Source: Betaproteobacteria bacterium
GTDB lineage: Bacteria; Pseudomonadota; Gammaproteobacteria; Burkholderiales; SG8-39
NCBI GenBank assembly: GCA_947478805.1
Contig: CANJXQ010000010.1
Coordinates: 1 to 61,630 of the forward strand
Direction of reading: 5' to 3'
DNA length: 61,630 nt
Shown: positions 19,970-33,412 of the stretch, piece by piece
Layout of the letters: each line of letters starts with the position of its first letter
Numbering within the stretch: position 1 is the first letter of the stretch
Notes under the pieces: generated by a model
Told to the model about the DNA's origin: nothing
Database searches by the model: none
What the model saw: only the letters and a program-made list of their open reading frames with translations
Position numbers and translations under genes: made by a program

Positions 19970-21844
19970 TCAGGCCGTTGCGGGTTCGGTCGTCGTCGCG
20001 CCTGCCTGGGGAGGCTGTTGCGAGGGCGACTGCGGCGGCTTGGGCGGACGCGGCGGCACACCCGCCATGATGTCGTCGAGCTGCTCCGCGTCCAGCGTTT
20101 CCCACTCCAGCAAGGCCTTCGTCATCACCTCGACCTTGTCGCGATTGTCTTCGATCAGCTTGCGCGCGAGCCCATATTGCTGGTCGATGATGCGACGGAT
20201 TTCCTGGTCGACCTTCTGCATCGTCGTCTCGGACACATTCTTGTGCGTGGTGACGGACCGGCCGAGGAATATTTCCCCCTCGTTCTCGCCATACACCATG
20301 GGCCCCAGCTCGTCCGACATGCCCCACTGGGTAACCATCCGGCGCGCCAGATCAGTGGCGCGCTCGAAGTCGTTCGAGGCGCCAGTGGTCATCTGGTTCA
20401 TGAAGATTTCTTCGGCGATCCGGCCACCGAAAAGAACCGCTATCGTCGAGAGCAGTCTTTCCTTGTCCATGCTGTAGCGGTCCTCGACCGGCAATTGCAT
20501 GGTCACGCCGAGGGCGCGCCCGCGCGGAATGATGGTCACCTTGTGCACGGGATCGGTCTTGGGCTGGAGCTTGGCAACCACCGCATGCCCGGACTCGTGG
20601 TACGCGGTGTTCCGCCGCTCTTCCTCCGGCATGACCATCGAACGGCGCTCGGCGCCCATGATGATCTTGTCCTTGGCGCGCTCGAAATCTTCCATGTCCA
20701 CCAGGCGCTTGTTCTTGCGCGCAGCGAACAGTGCCGCTTCATTCACCAGATTGGCGAGATCCGCCCCTGACATTCCCGGCGTGCCCCGCGCGATGATGTC
20801 GGCCTTGACATCCGGCGCCATCGGCACCTTGCGCATGTGCACCAGGAGTATCTGCTCGCGACCACGGATATCGGGCAGCGGCACGACCACCTGGCGATCG
20901 AAACGGCCCGGACGCAGCAGCGCGGGATCGAGCACATCGGGGCGGTTCGTTGCTGCGATCACGATCACGCCCGTCGTCCCTTCGAATCCGTCCATCTCGA
21001 CCAGCAACTGGTTCAAGGTCTGTTCGCGCTCGTCATTGCCGCCGCCCAGTCCGGCGCCACGCTGGCGCCCCACCGCGTCGATTTCGTCGATGAAAACGAT
21101 GCACGGCGCCTGCTTCTTTGCCTGCTCGAACATGTCGCGAACACGAGCCGCGCCGACACCGACGAACATTTCGACGAAATCCGACCCCGAGATGGAGAAG
21201 AACGGCACCTTCGCCTCGCCCGCAATCGCGCGCGCCAGCAAAGTCTTGCCTGTTCCGGGCGAGCCCACCATCAGCACGCCCTTAGGGATATGCCCGCCCA
21301 GCTTCTGGAACTTGGTCGGGTCCTTGAGGAAATCGACCAGTTCGGCAACGTCTTCCTTCGCCTCTTCACATCCGGCAACATCGGCGAAGGTCACATTATT
21401 CGTGGCCTCGTCCATCATGCGCGCGCGCGACTTGCCGAACGAAAACGCACCGCCCCGGCCGCCGCCCTGCATTTGCCGCATGAAGAACACCCAGACCCCG
21501 ATCAACAGCAGCATCGGGAACCAGGACACGAAGATGTTCATCAACAGCGACGGTTCTTCCTCCGGCTTGGCCTCGATCTTTACGCCGTACTTGAGCAGGT
21601 CGGACACCAGCCAGATGTCGCCGGGCGAGTAGCTGGTGACGCGCTTGCCTTCGTTGGTGGTGGACTTGAGCACGCGGCCCTCGATGAGGACCTTCGCGAT
21701 GCGACCGGCCTTCACCTCCTCGATGAATTGCGAGTACTCCATCGGTGCCTGCGGGGCTTGACGGGCGTTGAACTGGTTGAAGACCGTCATCAGCACCAAG
21801 CCGATCACGAGCCAGATCACCAGATTCTTGAAAAGATTGTTCAA
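19970..21844 (-). CDS. ftsH: ATP-dependent zinc metalloprotease FtsH
   Basis: Membrane-anchored AAA+ protease that degrades unstable membrane and regulatory proteins (in E. coli, LpxC and sigma32). The 624-residue product has two N-terminal helices flanking a periplasmic domain, Walker [12 protein letters not shown], Walker [13 protein letters not shown], the second region of homology around [20 protein letters not shown], and the zinc-site HESGHA. The C-terminal tail is Pro/Gln-rich. Downstream of divergent or codirectional rlmE by about 220 bp. Confidence 0.97.
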   Translation of the reverse strand: MNNLFKNLVIWLVIGLVLMTVFNQFNARQAPQAPMEYSQFIEEVKAGRIAKVLIEGRVLKSTTNEGKRVTSYSPGDIWLVSDLLKYGVKIEAKPEEEPSLLMNIFVSWFPMLLLIGVWVFFMRQMQGGGRGGAFSFGKSRARMMDEATNNVTFADVAGCEEAKEDVAELVDFLKDPTKFQKLGGHIPKGVLMVGSPGTGKTLLARAIAGEAKVPFFSISGSDFVEMFVGVGAARVRDMFEQAKKQAPCIVFIDEIDAVGRQRGAGLGGGNDEREQTLNQLLVEMDGFEGTTGVIVIAATNRPDVLDPALLRPGRFDRQVVVPLPDIRGREQILLVHMRKVPMAPDVKADIIARGTPGMSGADLANLVNEAALFAARKNKRLVDMEDFERAKDKIIMGAERRSMVMPEEERRNTAYHESGHAVVAKLQPKTDPVHKVTIIPRGRALGVTMQLPVEDRYSMDKERLLSTIAVLFGGRIAEEIFMNQMTTGASNDFERATDLARRMVTQWGMSDELGPMVYGENEGEIFLGRSVTTHKNVSETTMQKVDQEIRRIIDQQYGLARKLIEDNRDKVEVMTKALLEWETLDAEQLDDIMAGVPPRPPKPPQSPSQQPPQAGATTTEPATA

Positions 21845-21926
21845 AATTCCTCCTGCGCCGTTGCCGGCGAGTATTCCTCAAACACCATTCCAAAATGGTG
21901 CGCTGGTAGGGTACTGCCTGGGAAGC

Positions 21927-21953
21927 ATGCGGGGCGTTCCCCCGCACTTCGAG
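21927..21953 (-). promoter_or_regulatory. Possible sigma32-type promoter for ftsH
   Basis: Minus strand has CTCGAA, 14 nt, then CCCGCAT, resembling the heat-shock promoter pattern CTTGAA-N13-17-CCCCAT. It lies about 85-110 bp before ftsH, often a heat-shock gene. Match is imperfect and GC-rich DNA gives chance hits. Confidence 0.3.
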
Positions 21954-22064
21954 AATGGCTGACATTCTAGTCCCATAGTATCGGGACAACCAAATGTGCC
22001 CACCTCAGATATCAGCCAAATAACCTGTCCTATTAGCACTTTAACAACACGCAATCCCATTCAT

Positions 22065-22688
22065 TCAGTGACCGGTAAAGCCCTTCCCCAAGAGATACAT
22101 TTCCGTCGAACGACCTCTTGACGCATCCGGTTTGCGCGACGCCACTGCCTTGAAGCTTTCACGCATCGCTGACTGAAACTCCACAAACCCGCTCCCCTGG
22201 AACGTCTTGACGAGGAAATTTCCCCCCAATTTCAGATGCTTGCGAGAAAAATCCAGCGCCAACTCGCACAAGTGAAGGCTTCTGGCCTGATCTGCCGCCG
22301 CTATACCGGAGATATTGGGGGCCATATCTGAAACCACAAGATCCACAGGCCGACCGCCAAGTGCCGTCTCGACTTGCGCAAGCACCGAATCCTCCCTGAA
22401 ATCTCCGTGGATGAAGGTCACCCCGGCAAGCGGGGCCATCTCCAGCAAATCCAGCGCAACGATTTTTGCGTTGGCCCCGGCGAGTTGCGTAATCACCTGA
22501 GCCCAGCTCCCCGGCGCCGCCCCCAGATCGACAACGCACGCGCCGGGGAAAATCAAGCGATCCCGCTTCGCGATCTCCGACAACTTGTATGCAGCGCGGG
22601 AACGGTAACCCTGCGCCTGTGCCTGTTTGACGAAGCTATCCGATACATGCCGGTGCATCCATGCCTTGCTCGAGGGTTTCATCGCCAT
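22065..22688 (-). CDS. rlmE: 23S rRNA (uridine-2552-2'-O)-methyltransferase
   Basis: RrmJ/FtsJ enzyme that methylates U2552 of 23S rRNA late in 50S assembly. The 207-residue protein has an AdoMet motif VVDLGAAPGSWAQV, the catalytic Lys in RAAYKL, DLVVSDMAPNISG and the FLVKTFQGSGF segment. It is divergent from yhbY with only 38 bp between starts, the usual arrangement. It precedes ftsH by 220 bp. Confidence 0.96.
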   Translation of the reverse strand: MAMKPSSKAWMHRHVSDSFVKQAQAQGYRSRAAYKLSEIAKRDRLIFPGACVVDLGAAPGSWAQVITQLAGANAKIVALDLLEMAPLAGVTFIHGDFREDSVLAQVETALGGRPVDLVVSDMAPNISGIAAADQARSLHLCELALDFSRKHLKLGGNFLVKTFQGSGFVEFQSAMRESFKAVASRKPDASRGRSTEMYLLGKGFTGH

Positions 22689-22726
22689 TCCGGTTTCCCC
22701 GAACGCCCACTGTTAGAATCCAGTCC

Positions 22727-23248
22727 ATGCAAGAACTCACACCCACAGCACGACGCGCCCTCAAGGCGCAGGCTCACCCGCTCAAACCCGTGATCATGAT
22801 CGGCAACGACGGCCTGACGCCGGCGGTCCTCGCGGAAGTGGAGCGCGCGCTGAAATCCCACGAGCTGATCAAGATCCGTGTGCTGGGGGACGACCGTGAA
22901 GCGCGCACCCGATGGCTGAAAGAAATGTGCGAGCACACGGGCGCAGCCCCCGTGCAACATATCGGCAAGATTCTTGTCATTCATCGGCCAAATCCTGAAC
23001 CCTCGCCGGTTACGGAAAGAAAATCGCGCAGCCCGTCGCGCCCGAAAACGGCGGCGCGCGCCCAGCCGAGCAAAGCCTGGCGCGGCGTTGCATCGACACG
23101 AGGGGCGCCGCCACGGTCGTCGGCATGGTCGCCCGGGCCGAAAACTCCTGGCACTCGACGCACCTCGCGCCCCACGACACGAAAGGGGTTTTCCGAATCG
23201 GCCGCCCCGCGCTCGGCCGCAAGACCTCCTCGGCGCCGCCCGGGCTGA
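22727..23248 (+). CDS. yhbY: CRM-domain RNA-binding protein YhbY with basic tail
   Basis: Ribosome-assembly factor of the CRM family, associated with pre-50S particles. Residues 1-98 form the CRM domain with LKPVIMIGNDGLTPAVL, EVERALKSHELIKI and HIGKILVIHRP. After this comes an unusual 75-residue tail rich in Arg, Pro, Ser and Ala; ordinary YhbY is near 100 residues. ATG at 22727 was chosen to match the family start (MQELTPTARRAL). Divergent from rlmE and convergent with greA (17 bp apart). Confidence 0.92.
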   Translation: MQELTPTARRALKAQAHPLKPVIMIGNDGLTPAVLAEVERALKSHELIKIRVLGDDREARTRWLKEMCEHTGAAPVQHIGKILVIHRPNPEPSPVTERKSRSPSRPKTAARAQPSKAWRGVASTRGAPPRSSAWSPGPKTPGTRRTSRPTTRKGFSESAAPRSAARPPRRRPG

Positions 23249-23265
23249 AACACCGAGCGCTGCCG

Positions 23266-23748
23266 CTACTGGTAGCGTACGTCGATTACCTCGTATTCCC
23301 TGACTCCACCTGGCGTCTGGACCTGCACGACATCGCCGGCATATTTTCCAATCAGCGCCCTTGCAATGGGCGACGAAATCGAGATCTTGGCCTTCTTTAT
23401 GTCTGCCTCATCGTCACCGACGATCTGGTACGTGACAGTTTGATTCGAGGTCCCGGAGGTCTCCTGTAGTTCAACGAAGGCGCCGAACACGCAACGCCCG
23501 TCCGTCTCCAGCAATGCCGGATCGATGATCTGCGCGTTGCCCAGCTTGGACTCGACTTCGGCGATACGTCCCTCGACAAAACTCTGGCGCTCCTTGGCCG
23601 CATCGTATTCGGCGTTTTCAGACAGGTCCCCGTGCGAGCGCGCCTCGGCAATCGAGGCGATGATGCTGGGTCGCTCAATGGTCTTCAGTCGTTGCAGCTC
23701 CGCACGAAGCATCTCGGCACCGGCTACAGTCAATGGGGTCTTGGCCAT
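23266..23748 (-). CDS. greA: Transcription elongation factor GreA
   Basis: Stimulates cleavage of backtracked transcripts by RNA polymerase. The 160-residue protein has an N-terminal coiled coil with the acidic tip ([18 protein letters not shown], the D-L-S-E-N-A-E-Y motif) and a C-terminal FKBP-like domain ending near [20 protein letters not shown] at 23748 ([10 protein letters not shown]) matches the family; an in-frame start five codons upstream is less likely. Follows carB in the same direction after about 210 bp. Confidence 0.96.
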   Translation of the reverse strand: MAKTPLTVAGAEMLRAELQRLKTIERPSIIASIAEARSHGDLSENAEYDAAKERQSFVEGRIAEVESKLGNAQIIDPALLETDGRCVFGAFVELQETSGTSNQTVTYQIVGDDEADIKKAKISISSPIARALIGKYAGDVVQVQTPGGVREYEVIDVRYQ

Positions 23749-23959
23749 GATGAGATTCCACAAAAAATATCCGCATTCACACCGGAATCCTCAGGACAGA
23801 ATCCTAAGGATCGGGCAGGTCTGCGGGGGTGCCCGGCTGCGCGCATGACAGCCCGGACGGAAAAGAATTGAGCGTGTCCAACTATGCGGGGGATATTACC
23901 CTCGCGCTCCCCTGCATCAGATGCTCCTGACGGTCATTCTGCCAGAGGCTCTCACTTTT

Positions 23960-27218
<3,259 letters not shown>

Positions 27219-27226
<8 letters not shown>

Positions 27227-28451
27227 GGCCTTCCTTCGGAGCATGGCCTTCCTTCGGAGCATGGCCTTCCTTCGGAGCATGGCCTTCCTTCGGAGCATGG
27301 CCTTCCTTCGCGGCGTGGCCCGCCTCACCCATCATCTTCACGAATCGATCGAACAGGTAACCGATGTCGCGCGGCCCCGGGCTCGCTTCAGGGTGTCCCT
27401 GGAAACAAAACGCCGGGCGGTCGGTCCGCGCCAGCCCCTGCAAGGATCCGTCGAACAAGGACACATGCGTGGCCCGCAGGGTCGCCGGCAGGGTGTCCGG
27501 ATTCACCGCAAAGCCATGGTTCTGGCTGGTGATGACCACCTGCCCGGTGTCGAGGTCTTTCACCGGGTGATTGGCGCCGTGATGGCCGAATTTCATTTTC
27601 ATGGTCCGTGCACCGGAGGCGAGCCCCATCAATTGGTGCCCAAGGCAAATGCCGAACACCGGTATCTTGGTGGTTTCCAGAATGGTGCGAATCGCCTCGA
27701 TGGCATAAGTGCACGGCTCGGGATCGCCCGGACCGTTGGACAGGAACACGCCGTCCGGCTTCAACGCCAGCGCGGCATCGGCACCGGCCTCTGCGGGAAG
27801 CACCGTGACGCGACAGCCGCGGCTTGCCAACATACGCAGGATGTTGCGCTTGACGCCGTAGTCGTAGGCCACCACATGCAAGAGTGCGCCCGCCACGGCC
27901 GCATAGCCCTTGCCAAGCGCCCATTCCCCCTCATCCCAGGAATATGACTTCTTGGTGCTGACCACTTTCGCCAGGTCCATGCCGGCCAAACCGCCGAAGC
28001 CCCGCGCAGCGGCGAGCGCCTTCGACTCATCCACGTCACCGGCCATCAAGGCCCCGTTCTGGGCGCCTTTCTCGCGCAAGATCCGCGTCAGCCGCCGCGT
28101 GTCGATATCGGCGATGCCCACGATCTTTCGTGCCCGAAGGTAATCGTCCAGCGACTGCGTGGAACGCCAGTTCGACAGCTGCAAAGGCAGGTCGCGGATA
28201 ACCAGACCGGACGCAAATATCCCTGTGGATTCCTCGTCTTCCGGATTGATGCCGGTATTGCCGATATGCGGATACGTCAGCGTGACGATCTGGCGGCAGT
28301 AGGAGGGATCGGTGAGGATCTCCTGATACCCGGTCATGGAGGTGTTGAAAACCACCTCGCCGGAGGAGAGCCCGTCGGCACCAATGGAAACACCGCGAAA
28401 AACACTGCCGTCGGCAAGGACCAGCAGGGCAGGCGGCGGCGTCTGGGGCAC
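27219..28451 (-). CDS. carA: Carbamoyl-phosphate synthase small subunit
   Basis: Glutamine amidotransferase subunit that supplies ammonia to CarB. The 410-residue product has the triad Cys in [12 protein letters not shown] and the His/Glu in [11 protein letters not shown], with [12 protein letters not shown] for glutamine binding. The usual C-terminus ends near DRFVKMMG; here a tail of repeated K-E-G-H-A-P units is added by the 18-bp tandem repeat. A strong hairpin lies 29-73 bp upstream of its start. Confidence 0.96.
27223..27312. repeat. 18-bp tandem repeat spanning the carA end and carB start
   Basis: Unit GCATGGCCTTCCTTCGGA occurs four times without mismatch at 27223, 27241, 27259 and 27277, with a fifth copy at 27295 differing in the last two bases and a decayed sixth after it. 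The length is a multiple of three. On the minus strand every unit encodes K-E-G-H-A-P in the carA frame and a GGAAGG-CC-ATG ribosome-site/start pair in the carB frame. Confidence 0.95.
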
Positions 28452-28479
28452 AGAAAACTCTTTGAAAATGAAGCACCTA

Positions 28480-28524
28480 GATACGCAAAACGGGACAGGC
28501 TCGTGGCCCGTCCCGTTTTGTATC
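28480..28524 (-). terminator. Hairpin upstream of carA (dapB terminator or carAB attenuator)
   Basis: CAAAACGGGAC (28486-28496) pairs with GTCCCGTTTTG (28510-28520), and GATAC/GTATC extends the stem past one bulge. On the minus strand the 3' arm contains GTTTTG. It lies about 135 bp after dapB and 29 bp before the carA start, so it could end the dapB transcript, attenuate carAB, or both. Confidence 0.65.
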
Positions 28525-28659
28525 TTACAGGCGAATTATACAGCAGAGCCGGCCCTGCTTCAACGCCCGCGGACCTTGGCTCGGGAACTGCTGCAAATGG
28601 CGGAAAACCAGGTCAGCGATGCCCGACGTCAGCGCTGCCCGACGACGGGCAGATCACGC

Positions 28660-29457
28660 TCAAGCCAGGCCGAGGACGTCCTGCATGTTGAACAAGCCAG
28701 GACCGCGGGCGCTGAGGAACTGTGCTGCGCGCAACGCGCCCAGTGCGTAGGTCATGCGGCTTTGCGAGCGCACTGTCACCTCCACCCGCTCGCCCTCCCC
28801 CGCGAAGATCACCGTATGCTCGCCAACGATGTCGCCGCCGCGAATGCTGTGGAAGGCGATGCTCTTGGCATCACGCTCCCCGGTGATGCCCTCGCGACCG
28901 TAGGCCGCCACCTCCTTGAGATTGCGACCGAGGGCATCGGCGACGACCTCGCCCAGGCGCAACGCGGTTCCCGAGGGAGCATCCACCTTGTGCTTGTGAT
29001 GAGCTTCCACGATCTCGACATCGAAAGCGGGCCCGAGGCTGCGCGCGGCAATCTCCGCCAGCTTGAAAGTGACATTGACGCCGACGGCAAAATTGGGCGC
29101 CATGACGATACCCACGCGCTCGGCAGCACGTGCAATCTGCTGCTTTTGTGCATCGGTAAATCCCGTGGTGCCGATGATCATGCGGGAACCCGACGCAACA
29201 CACATCTCAAGATGCGCAATCGTGGCTTCCGGCCGGGTGAAATCGATCAGGCAATCGCCCGCCGATATTGCCGCACGCGCATCGCTTCCGATCGTCACAC
29301 CGCACGCAGCACCGACAGCCTCGCCGGCATCGCGACCGAGCAGCGGGCTCCCGGCAACATCGAACGCCGCGGCCAGACTCACCGACGCATCCCGCAACAC
29401 AGCCTCGAGCAGCGTGCGCCCCATGCGCCCTGCCGCGCCTGCTATGACCATCTTCAT
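28660..29457 (-). CDS. dapB: 4-hydroxy-tetrahydrodipicolinate reductase
   Basis: Lysine and meso-diaminopimelate pathway reductase. The 265-residue protein begins [16 protein letters not shown] (nucleotide-binding GxxGxxG), and shows [37 protein letters not shown] (catalytic His and Lys) and the C-terminal domain. It follows bamE in the same direction (67 bp gap) and precedes carAB, as in other betaproteobacteria. Confidence 0.96.
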   Translation of the reverse strand: MKMVIAGAAGRMGRTLLEAVLRDASVSLAAAFDVAGSPLLGRDAGEAVGAACGVTIGSDARAAISAGDCLIDFTRPEATIAHLEMCVASGSRMIIGTTGFTDAQKQQIARAAERVGIVMAPNFAVGVNVTFKLAEIAARSLGPAFDVEIVEAHHKHKVDAPSGTALRLGEVVADALGRNLKEVAAYGREGITGERDAKSIAFHSIRGGDIVGEHTVIFAGEGERVEVTVRSQSRMTYALGALRAAQFLSARGPGLFNMQDVLGLA

Positions 29458-29524
29458 CAGCCGATTCCATTCATTGTCTGTACTGCTGGCGCTTTACCGC
29501 CAGCCAGTTTTTTTCGCCTGCGTT

Positions 29525-29938
29525 TCACCGGCCGCTCTGCGATGCGCCCGGCGCTGCCCCGGCATCCTTGGCGCCACCCGCCACCACATCGCCCTCCAGT
29601 CGCTTGAGCTTGTTTTCCTCGAAAAACACCACGATGCGGCGCTTCTCGACTTCCGAACTGTTCTCCGGCTGCCTCAGGAAAACATAGTCCCAGCGATCAA
29701 CGCGGAACGGGTCGATGATCAACGGGGTGCCGAGGATGAAGCGAACCTGCTCCTTGGTCATACCCACCGTGAGCTTGGACACCATTTCCTGATTCACCAT
29801 GTTGCCCTGCTGGATCTCCATCCGGTAAGGCGAGATCTGGGGAATGAAACTGCACCCTGCGAGCGCCAGGGTGGCAAATAGGAACGCCGCCAGCCGGATT
29901 GACCTGGAACAAGGATTGCGAATGTTGTCGATGACCAT
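29525..29938 (-). CDS. bamE: Outer membrane assembly lipoprotein BamE
   Basis: Small lipoprotein of the BAM outer-membrane protein assembly complex. The 137-residue precursor has a lipobox (LALAGC) with the lipidated Cys near residue 29, then IPQISPYRMEIQQGNMV and the SmpA/OmlA-fold motif LTVGMTKEQVRFILGTPLI. A 25-residue Ala/Gly-rich tail follows. It is divergent from fur, the standard betaproteobacterial pairing. Confidence 0.95.
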   Translation of the reverse strand: MVIDNIRNPCSRSIRLAAFLFATLALAGCSFIPQISPYRMEIQQGNMVNQEMVSKLTVGMTKEQVRFILGTPLIIDPFRVDRWDYVFLRQPENSSEVEKRRIVVFFEENKLKRLEGDVVAGGAKDAGAAPGASQSGR

Positions 29939-30074
29939 GGCGTGCGCGGCGTCCCCGAGGCATTAAAAGTCGATATGATAACGGAATACCTGTTGCGATC
30001 AGACAACACACGTTCACTCATCACGGTTCAAGAACCGATCCGACGCACCGAATTCCCTCCCGTCAAAGCTCATC

Positions 30075-30518
30075 ATGACAACAAATACGCACAATCTGAA
30101 AACCATTGGCCTGAAGGCGACCGGGCCTCGCCTGCGCATCCTAAAACTGTTCGAGGAATCCGAGGTTCGGCACCTTGCGGCCGAGGACGTCTATCGCACC
30201 TTGATGAATGACGGCATGGACATCGGCCTGGCGACCGTCTACCGCGTACTCACCCAGTTCGAGCAGGCTGGCATCCTGAAGCGCCACCATTTCGAGGCCG
30301 ACAAGGCGGTTTTCGAGCTGAACGAAGGCACGCATCACGATCACATCGTCTGCATGCAGTGTGGCCGGGTCGAGGAATTCCATGACTCCGAGATCGAGAA
30401 GCGACAGCAGCGCATCGCCAGGGAACGCGGCTTCTCGATCCAGCAGCACGCGCTTTCGCTCTACGCCGACTGCATCAAGACTGCCTGCCCGAACCGCAAT
30501 TCGCAAAACCCAGCGTAG
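30075..30518 (+). CDS. fur: Ferric uptake regulator
   Basis: Fe(II)-dependent transcriptional repressor. The 147-residue protein has the winged-helix segment [17 protein letters not shown]...[20 protein letters not shown] and the metal sites [18 protein letters not shown]. The second structural-zinc CxxC is not obvious; one C-x4-C (DCIKTAC) is at the end. It is divergent from bamE. Confidence 0.95.
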   Translation: MTTNTHNLKTIGLKATGPRLRILKLFEESEVRHLAAEDVYRTLMNDGMDIGLATVYRVLTQFEQAGILKRHHFEADKAVFELNEGTHHDHIVCMQCGRVEEFHDSEIEKRQQRIARERGFSIQQHALSLYADCIKTACPNRNSQNPA

Positions 30519-30587
30519 AGCACGGCTGTTTGCCCGCGCCGCGGTTACCACGGGTTCAATCCGGCGCCACCTCATTCGCAGGCCATT

Positions 30588-31142
30588 GTGCTCGAAGCAT
30601 TCCTCACCTCCACGCTGCTGGTCGCCATCGCCGAAATCGGCGACAAGACGCAACTGCTTTCATTCGCGCTCACCGCGCGACTGCAGCGTCCGCGCGCCAT
30701 CATTGCGGGCATATTCGTTGCCACGCTGTTCAATCACGCGATTGCGGGTGCGGCGGGCGCCTGGATTGCCAGCGTCGTGTCCCCGGAAACCATGCGCCTG
30801 ATTACGGCCGGCGCATTTGCGATTTTCGGCCTGTGGGCGGTGAAGCCCGACACGCTCGATGACGATATCCCGACCGACAATCGCGGCGCATTCCTCACCA
30901 CGGTGGTCGCGTTCTTCGTCGCCGAGATGGGCGACAAGACGCAGTTCGCCACCATCGCCCTGGCGGCACGCTACGACTCGCTGGCGTCGGTTGTCGTCGG
31001 GACGACGCTGGGAATGATGATTGCCAACGTACCCGCGGTGCTGCTCGGCCAGAAGCTGGCCACCAGGGTTCCCGCCGCCGCCATGCGAAAACTTGCAGCG
31101 GCGCTTTTCCTTGCCACCGCAGCCTGGACTTATTTCGGATAG
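30588..31142 (+). CDS. TMEM165/GDT1 (UPF0016)-family cation transporter
   Basis: Predicted Mn2+ (or Ca2+) exporter. The 184-residue protein is two homologous triple-helix halves, each carrying the family signature E-x-G-D-K-T: EIGDKTQLLS near residue 16 and EMGDKTQFATI near residue 112. Bacterial members such as Vibrio MneA export manganese. The position after fur (69 bp) suggests a metal-homeostasis link. Start is GTG at 30588. Substrate is inferred. Confidence 0.88.
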   Translation: MLEAFLTSTLLVAIAEIGDKTQLLSFALTARLQRPRAIIAGIFVATLFNHAIAGAAGAWIASVVSPETMRLITAGAFAIFGLWAVKPDTLDDDIPTDNRGAFLTTVVAFFVAEMGDKTQFATIALAARYDSLASVVVGTTLGMMIANVPAVLLGQKLATRVPAAAMRKLAAALFLATAAWTYFG

Positions 31143-31162
31143 GTACCGGCGGAGAGGGCCCC

Positions 31163-31627
31163 ATGACCATGGACATCATCCTGTGGCGACACGCGGAAGC
31201 AGAAGACGCGCCGTTCGGAGGCAGCGATGCCGCGCGCGCACTCACCCGGCGCGGCCACAAGCAGGCCGAGAAAATGGCTGCCTGGCTGCGCGACCGCTTG
31301 CCCGACGACCGGCGCATACTGGCCTCACCCGCCGTGCGCACCCAGGAAACCGTGGCGGCACTCGAGCTGCCGTTCACGACCGCCAAGGCGCTGGCTGTCG
31401 GCTCGGCCCCCGAGCTGGTGCTGGCTGAAGCGGGCTGGCCGCGCGCGGGCGGCACCGTGCTCGTTGTCGGACATCAACCCACGCTGGGACGCGTCGCCGC
31501 AATGCTGCTCTTCAATCAGGATTCCGACTGGAGCATCAAGAAGGGCGCCATCGTGTGGATATCAGCGCGCACCGACGGCGGGCGCGGCTGCGTGCTGCGC
31601 GCCGCGCTGACTCCAGACCTGCTCTGA
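31163..31627 (+). CDS. sixA: SixA-type phosphohistidine phosphatase
   Basis: Histidine phosphatase superfamily protein of 154 residues. The catalytic RHA motif is at ILWRHAEAED near residue 9, and the second His is in VVGHQPTLGRV. SixA removes phosphate from histidines of phosphorelay or PTS proteins. It starts 20 bp after the TMEM165-family gene and is convergent with ppx. Confidence 0.88.
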   Translation: MTMDIILWRHAEAEDAPFGGSDAARALTRRGHKQAEKMAAWLRDRLPDDRRILASPAVRTQETVAALELPFTTAKALAVGSAPELVLAEAGWPRAGGTVLVVGHQPTLGRVAAMLLFNQDSDWSIKKGAIVWISARTDGGRGCVLRAALTPDLL

Positions 31628-31690
31628 GCCCAGCCCCTTGCTGGCGCCCCAATTTCCAAGGAATTGAAATTCGTAGATGCCGGAGCAGCG

Positions 31691-31741
31691 GGTATCTACA
31701 GCCGTTTTTTATACTGATACCGGGATAATTCTCATCCCGCT
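31691..31741. terminator. Hairpins between sixA and ppx
   Basis: Two adjacent inverted repeats, GGTATC/GATACC (31691-31721, with a T6 run in the loop) and CGGGAT/ATCCCG (31721-31739), lie between the convergent sixA and ppx stops. They plausibly act as a bidirectional terminator; the stems are short. Confidence 0.45.
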
Positions 31742-31752
31742 ACAGGGGCACG

Positions 31753-33285
31753 CTAGGCGCCCAGCACGCGTGCCCGCTCCTCGTTGAGTCCCCGCACGTC
31801 GAAGCGGATCCCCAACGCGCGCCACTCCTCGGCCTCCCCCGCCAGGGCTTCTTCGCTCAGCGGATGCTCATCGAGCCATGCGCGCGGCAGCGACACCGTG
31901 AAGCCCGTTTCATTGGCGCGGCACGACAATGGCGGCGCCGTGATGTCGCCGCGGCTGAGGTAGAACAGTGCCGCAAGGCGCAGCGCGAAAATCAGCGACC
32001 AATCGTCACTGCGCGCCGACAGCGACTCGAGCTTGGACAGTCGCCCGCGATGCGCCAGGACCAGGCTGGCCAGCCGTGCCTGTTCATCGCGCGAGAATCC
32101 CGGCATGTCCGCCTGGGAAACGATGTAGGCGGAATGCTTGTGATAGCCCGCATGGGCGATGGTGATGCCGATCTCGTGGAGCGCGGCGGCGAACTGCAAC
32201 AGCAGCACGTCCTGCTCGGCCGCCTCGTTGCCCAGCCCGGCATGGATGCGCGCCGCGAGAGAATGAACGCGCTCGGCCTGCGCCGCATCCACGTGATAAC
32301 GACGCATGAATTCGCGCACCGTCGCCTCGCGCATGTCATGGTGGCTGACACGTCCCAGGAGGTCGTAGAGCACGCCCTGGCGCAACGCCCCCTCCGAAAC
32401 ATCCATGGCCTCGATCTTCAGGCCGTCGAGGATGGCGGACATGATGGCCAGCCCCCCGGGAAGAATGGCAAGCCGCTCCTCCCGCAGACCCGGCATTTTG
32501 AGTCCCGACACATCGCCGGTTCGCACGAGATGCCCACGCAATTTGTCCAGGCCCTCCGACGTGATGCCGGCCTCGGACCAGCCGTTGGCCTCGATGATTG
32601 CAGCCAGCGATTTGGCGGTTCCGGACGAACCCACGGCCTGCGCCCAACCGGCCCGCCGGTAGTCCTTGACGATGCGCTGCAGCTCGTTGGCGGCCGCCAC
32701 TTCGGCGCGCTTGAAGTTCGCCTTTTCGATTCGTCCATCAGCAAAGAATCGCTGGCTCCAGCTCACCGACCCCATGGCGAGCGATTCCATCAGCTCGGGC
32801 ACATAGCCGGTGCCAATGATGAATTCAGTGGACCCGCCGCCGATGTCGATGACCAGGCGCTTGTCGGTCGAGGGCGGCAGGGAATGCGACACGCCCAAGT
32901 GGATGAGGCGCGCTTCCTCGCGACCGAAGATCACCTCGATCGGAAACCCCAGGGCTTCCCGTGCCTCCACGAGGAATTGGTCGGCGTTCTTCGCCACCCG
33001 CAGTGCATTGGTTCCCACGGCGCGCACGGCACTGCGCGGAAACCCGCGCAGGCGCTCGCCGAACCGGCCCAGCGCTTCCAGCGCCCGCAATTGCGTTGCC
33101 CGGTCCAGGCGCCCATCGCGGGTGAAGCCGCCGCCCAGTCGAACCGGTTCACGCAAGGAATCGAGCAGGTAGATCTGCTGGTCGACGACCCGGCCAATCT
33201 GCAGGTGAAAACTGTTGGAACCGAGGTCCACCGCCGCTAAGGTGTCATGCCGGATGGCGCGTGATGATTGTTTTTCCACGCTCAC
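31753..33285 (-). CDS. ppx: Exopolyphosphatase (Ppx/GppA family)
   Basis: Removes terminal phosphates from polyphosphate, or hydrolyses pppGpp. The 510-residue protein shows ASKHA-fold phosphate motifs LAAVDLGSNSFHLQ near residue 17 and LVIDIGGGSTEFIIG near residue 145, and a C-terminal HD-like helical domain, the full long form of Ppx. It lies downstream of phoU in the same direction and opposite to ppk1, the enzyme that makes its substrate. Confidence 0.94.
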   Translation of the reverse strand: MSVEKQSSRAIRHDTLAAVDLGSNSFHLQIGRVVDQQIYLLDSLREPVRLGGGFTRDGRLDRATQLRALEALGRFGERLRGFPRSAVRAVGTNALRVAKNADQFLVEAREALGFPIEVIFGREEARLIHLGVSHSLPPSTDKRLVIDIGGGSTEFIIGTGYVPELMESLAMGSVSWSQRFFADGRIEKANFKRAEVAAANELQRIVKDYRRAGWAQAVGSSGTAKSLAAIIEANGWSEAGITSEGLDKLRGHLVRTGDVSGLKMPGLREERLAILPGGLAIMSAILDGLKIEAMDVSEGALRQGVLYDLLGRVSHHDMREATVREFMRRYHVDAAQAERVHSLAARIHAGLGNEAAEQDVLLLQFAAALHEIGITIAHAGYHKHSAYIVSQADMPGFSRDEQARLASLVLAHRGRLSKLESLSARSDDWSLIFALRLAALFYLSRGDITAPPLSCRANETGFTVSLPRAWLDEHPLSEEALAGEAEEWRALGIRFDVRGLNEERARVLGA

Positions 33286-33412
33286 AACATAGCATCCGCG
33301 TCACCGCGCTGCAAACGAACAGCGGCTTGAGCCATCTCAAGGCGCAGTGTGATAAGTACTGCTACGGCACACTACTGACGGCAGCGCAGCGCACGGGAGT
33401 GATCGTGCCGGA

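Noticed and set aside
30519-30587. yybP-ykoY manganese riboswitch before the TMEM165-family gene
   Set aside because: Only 69 bp separate it from fur and no such fold is visible.
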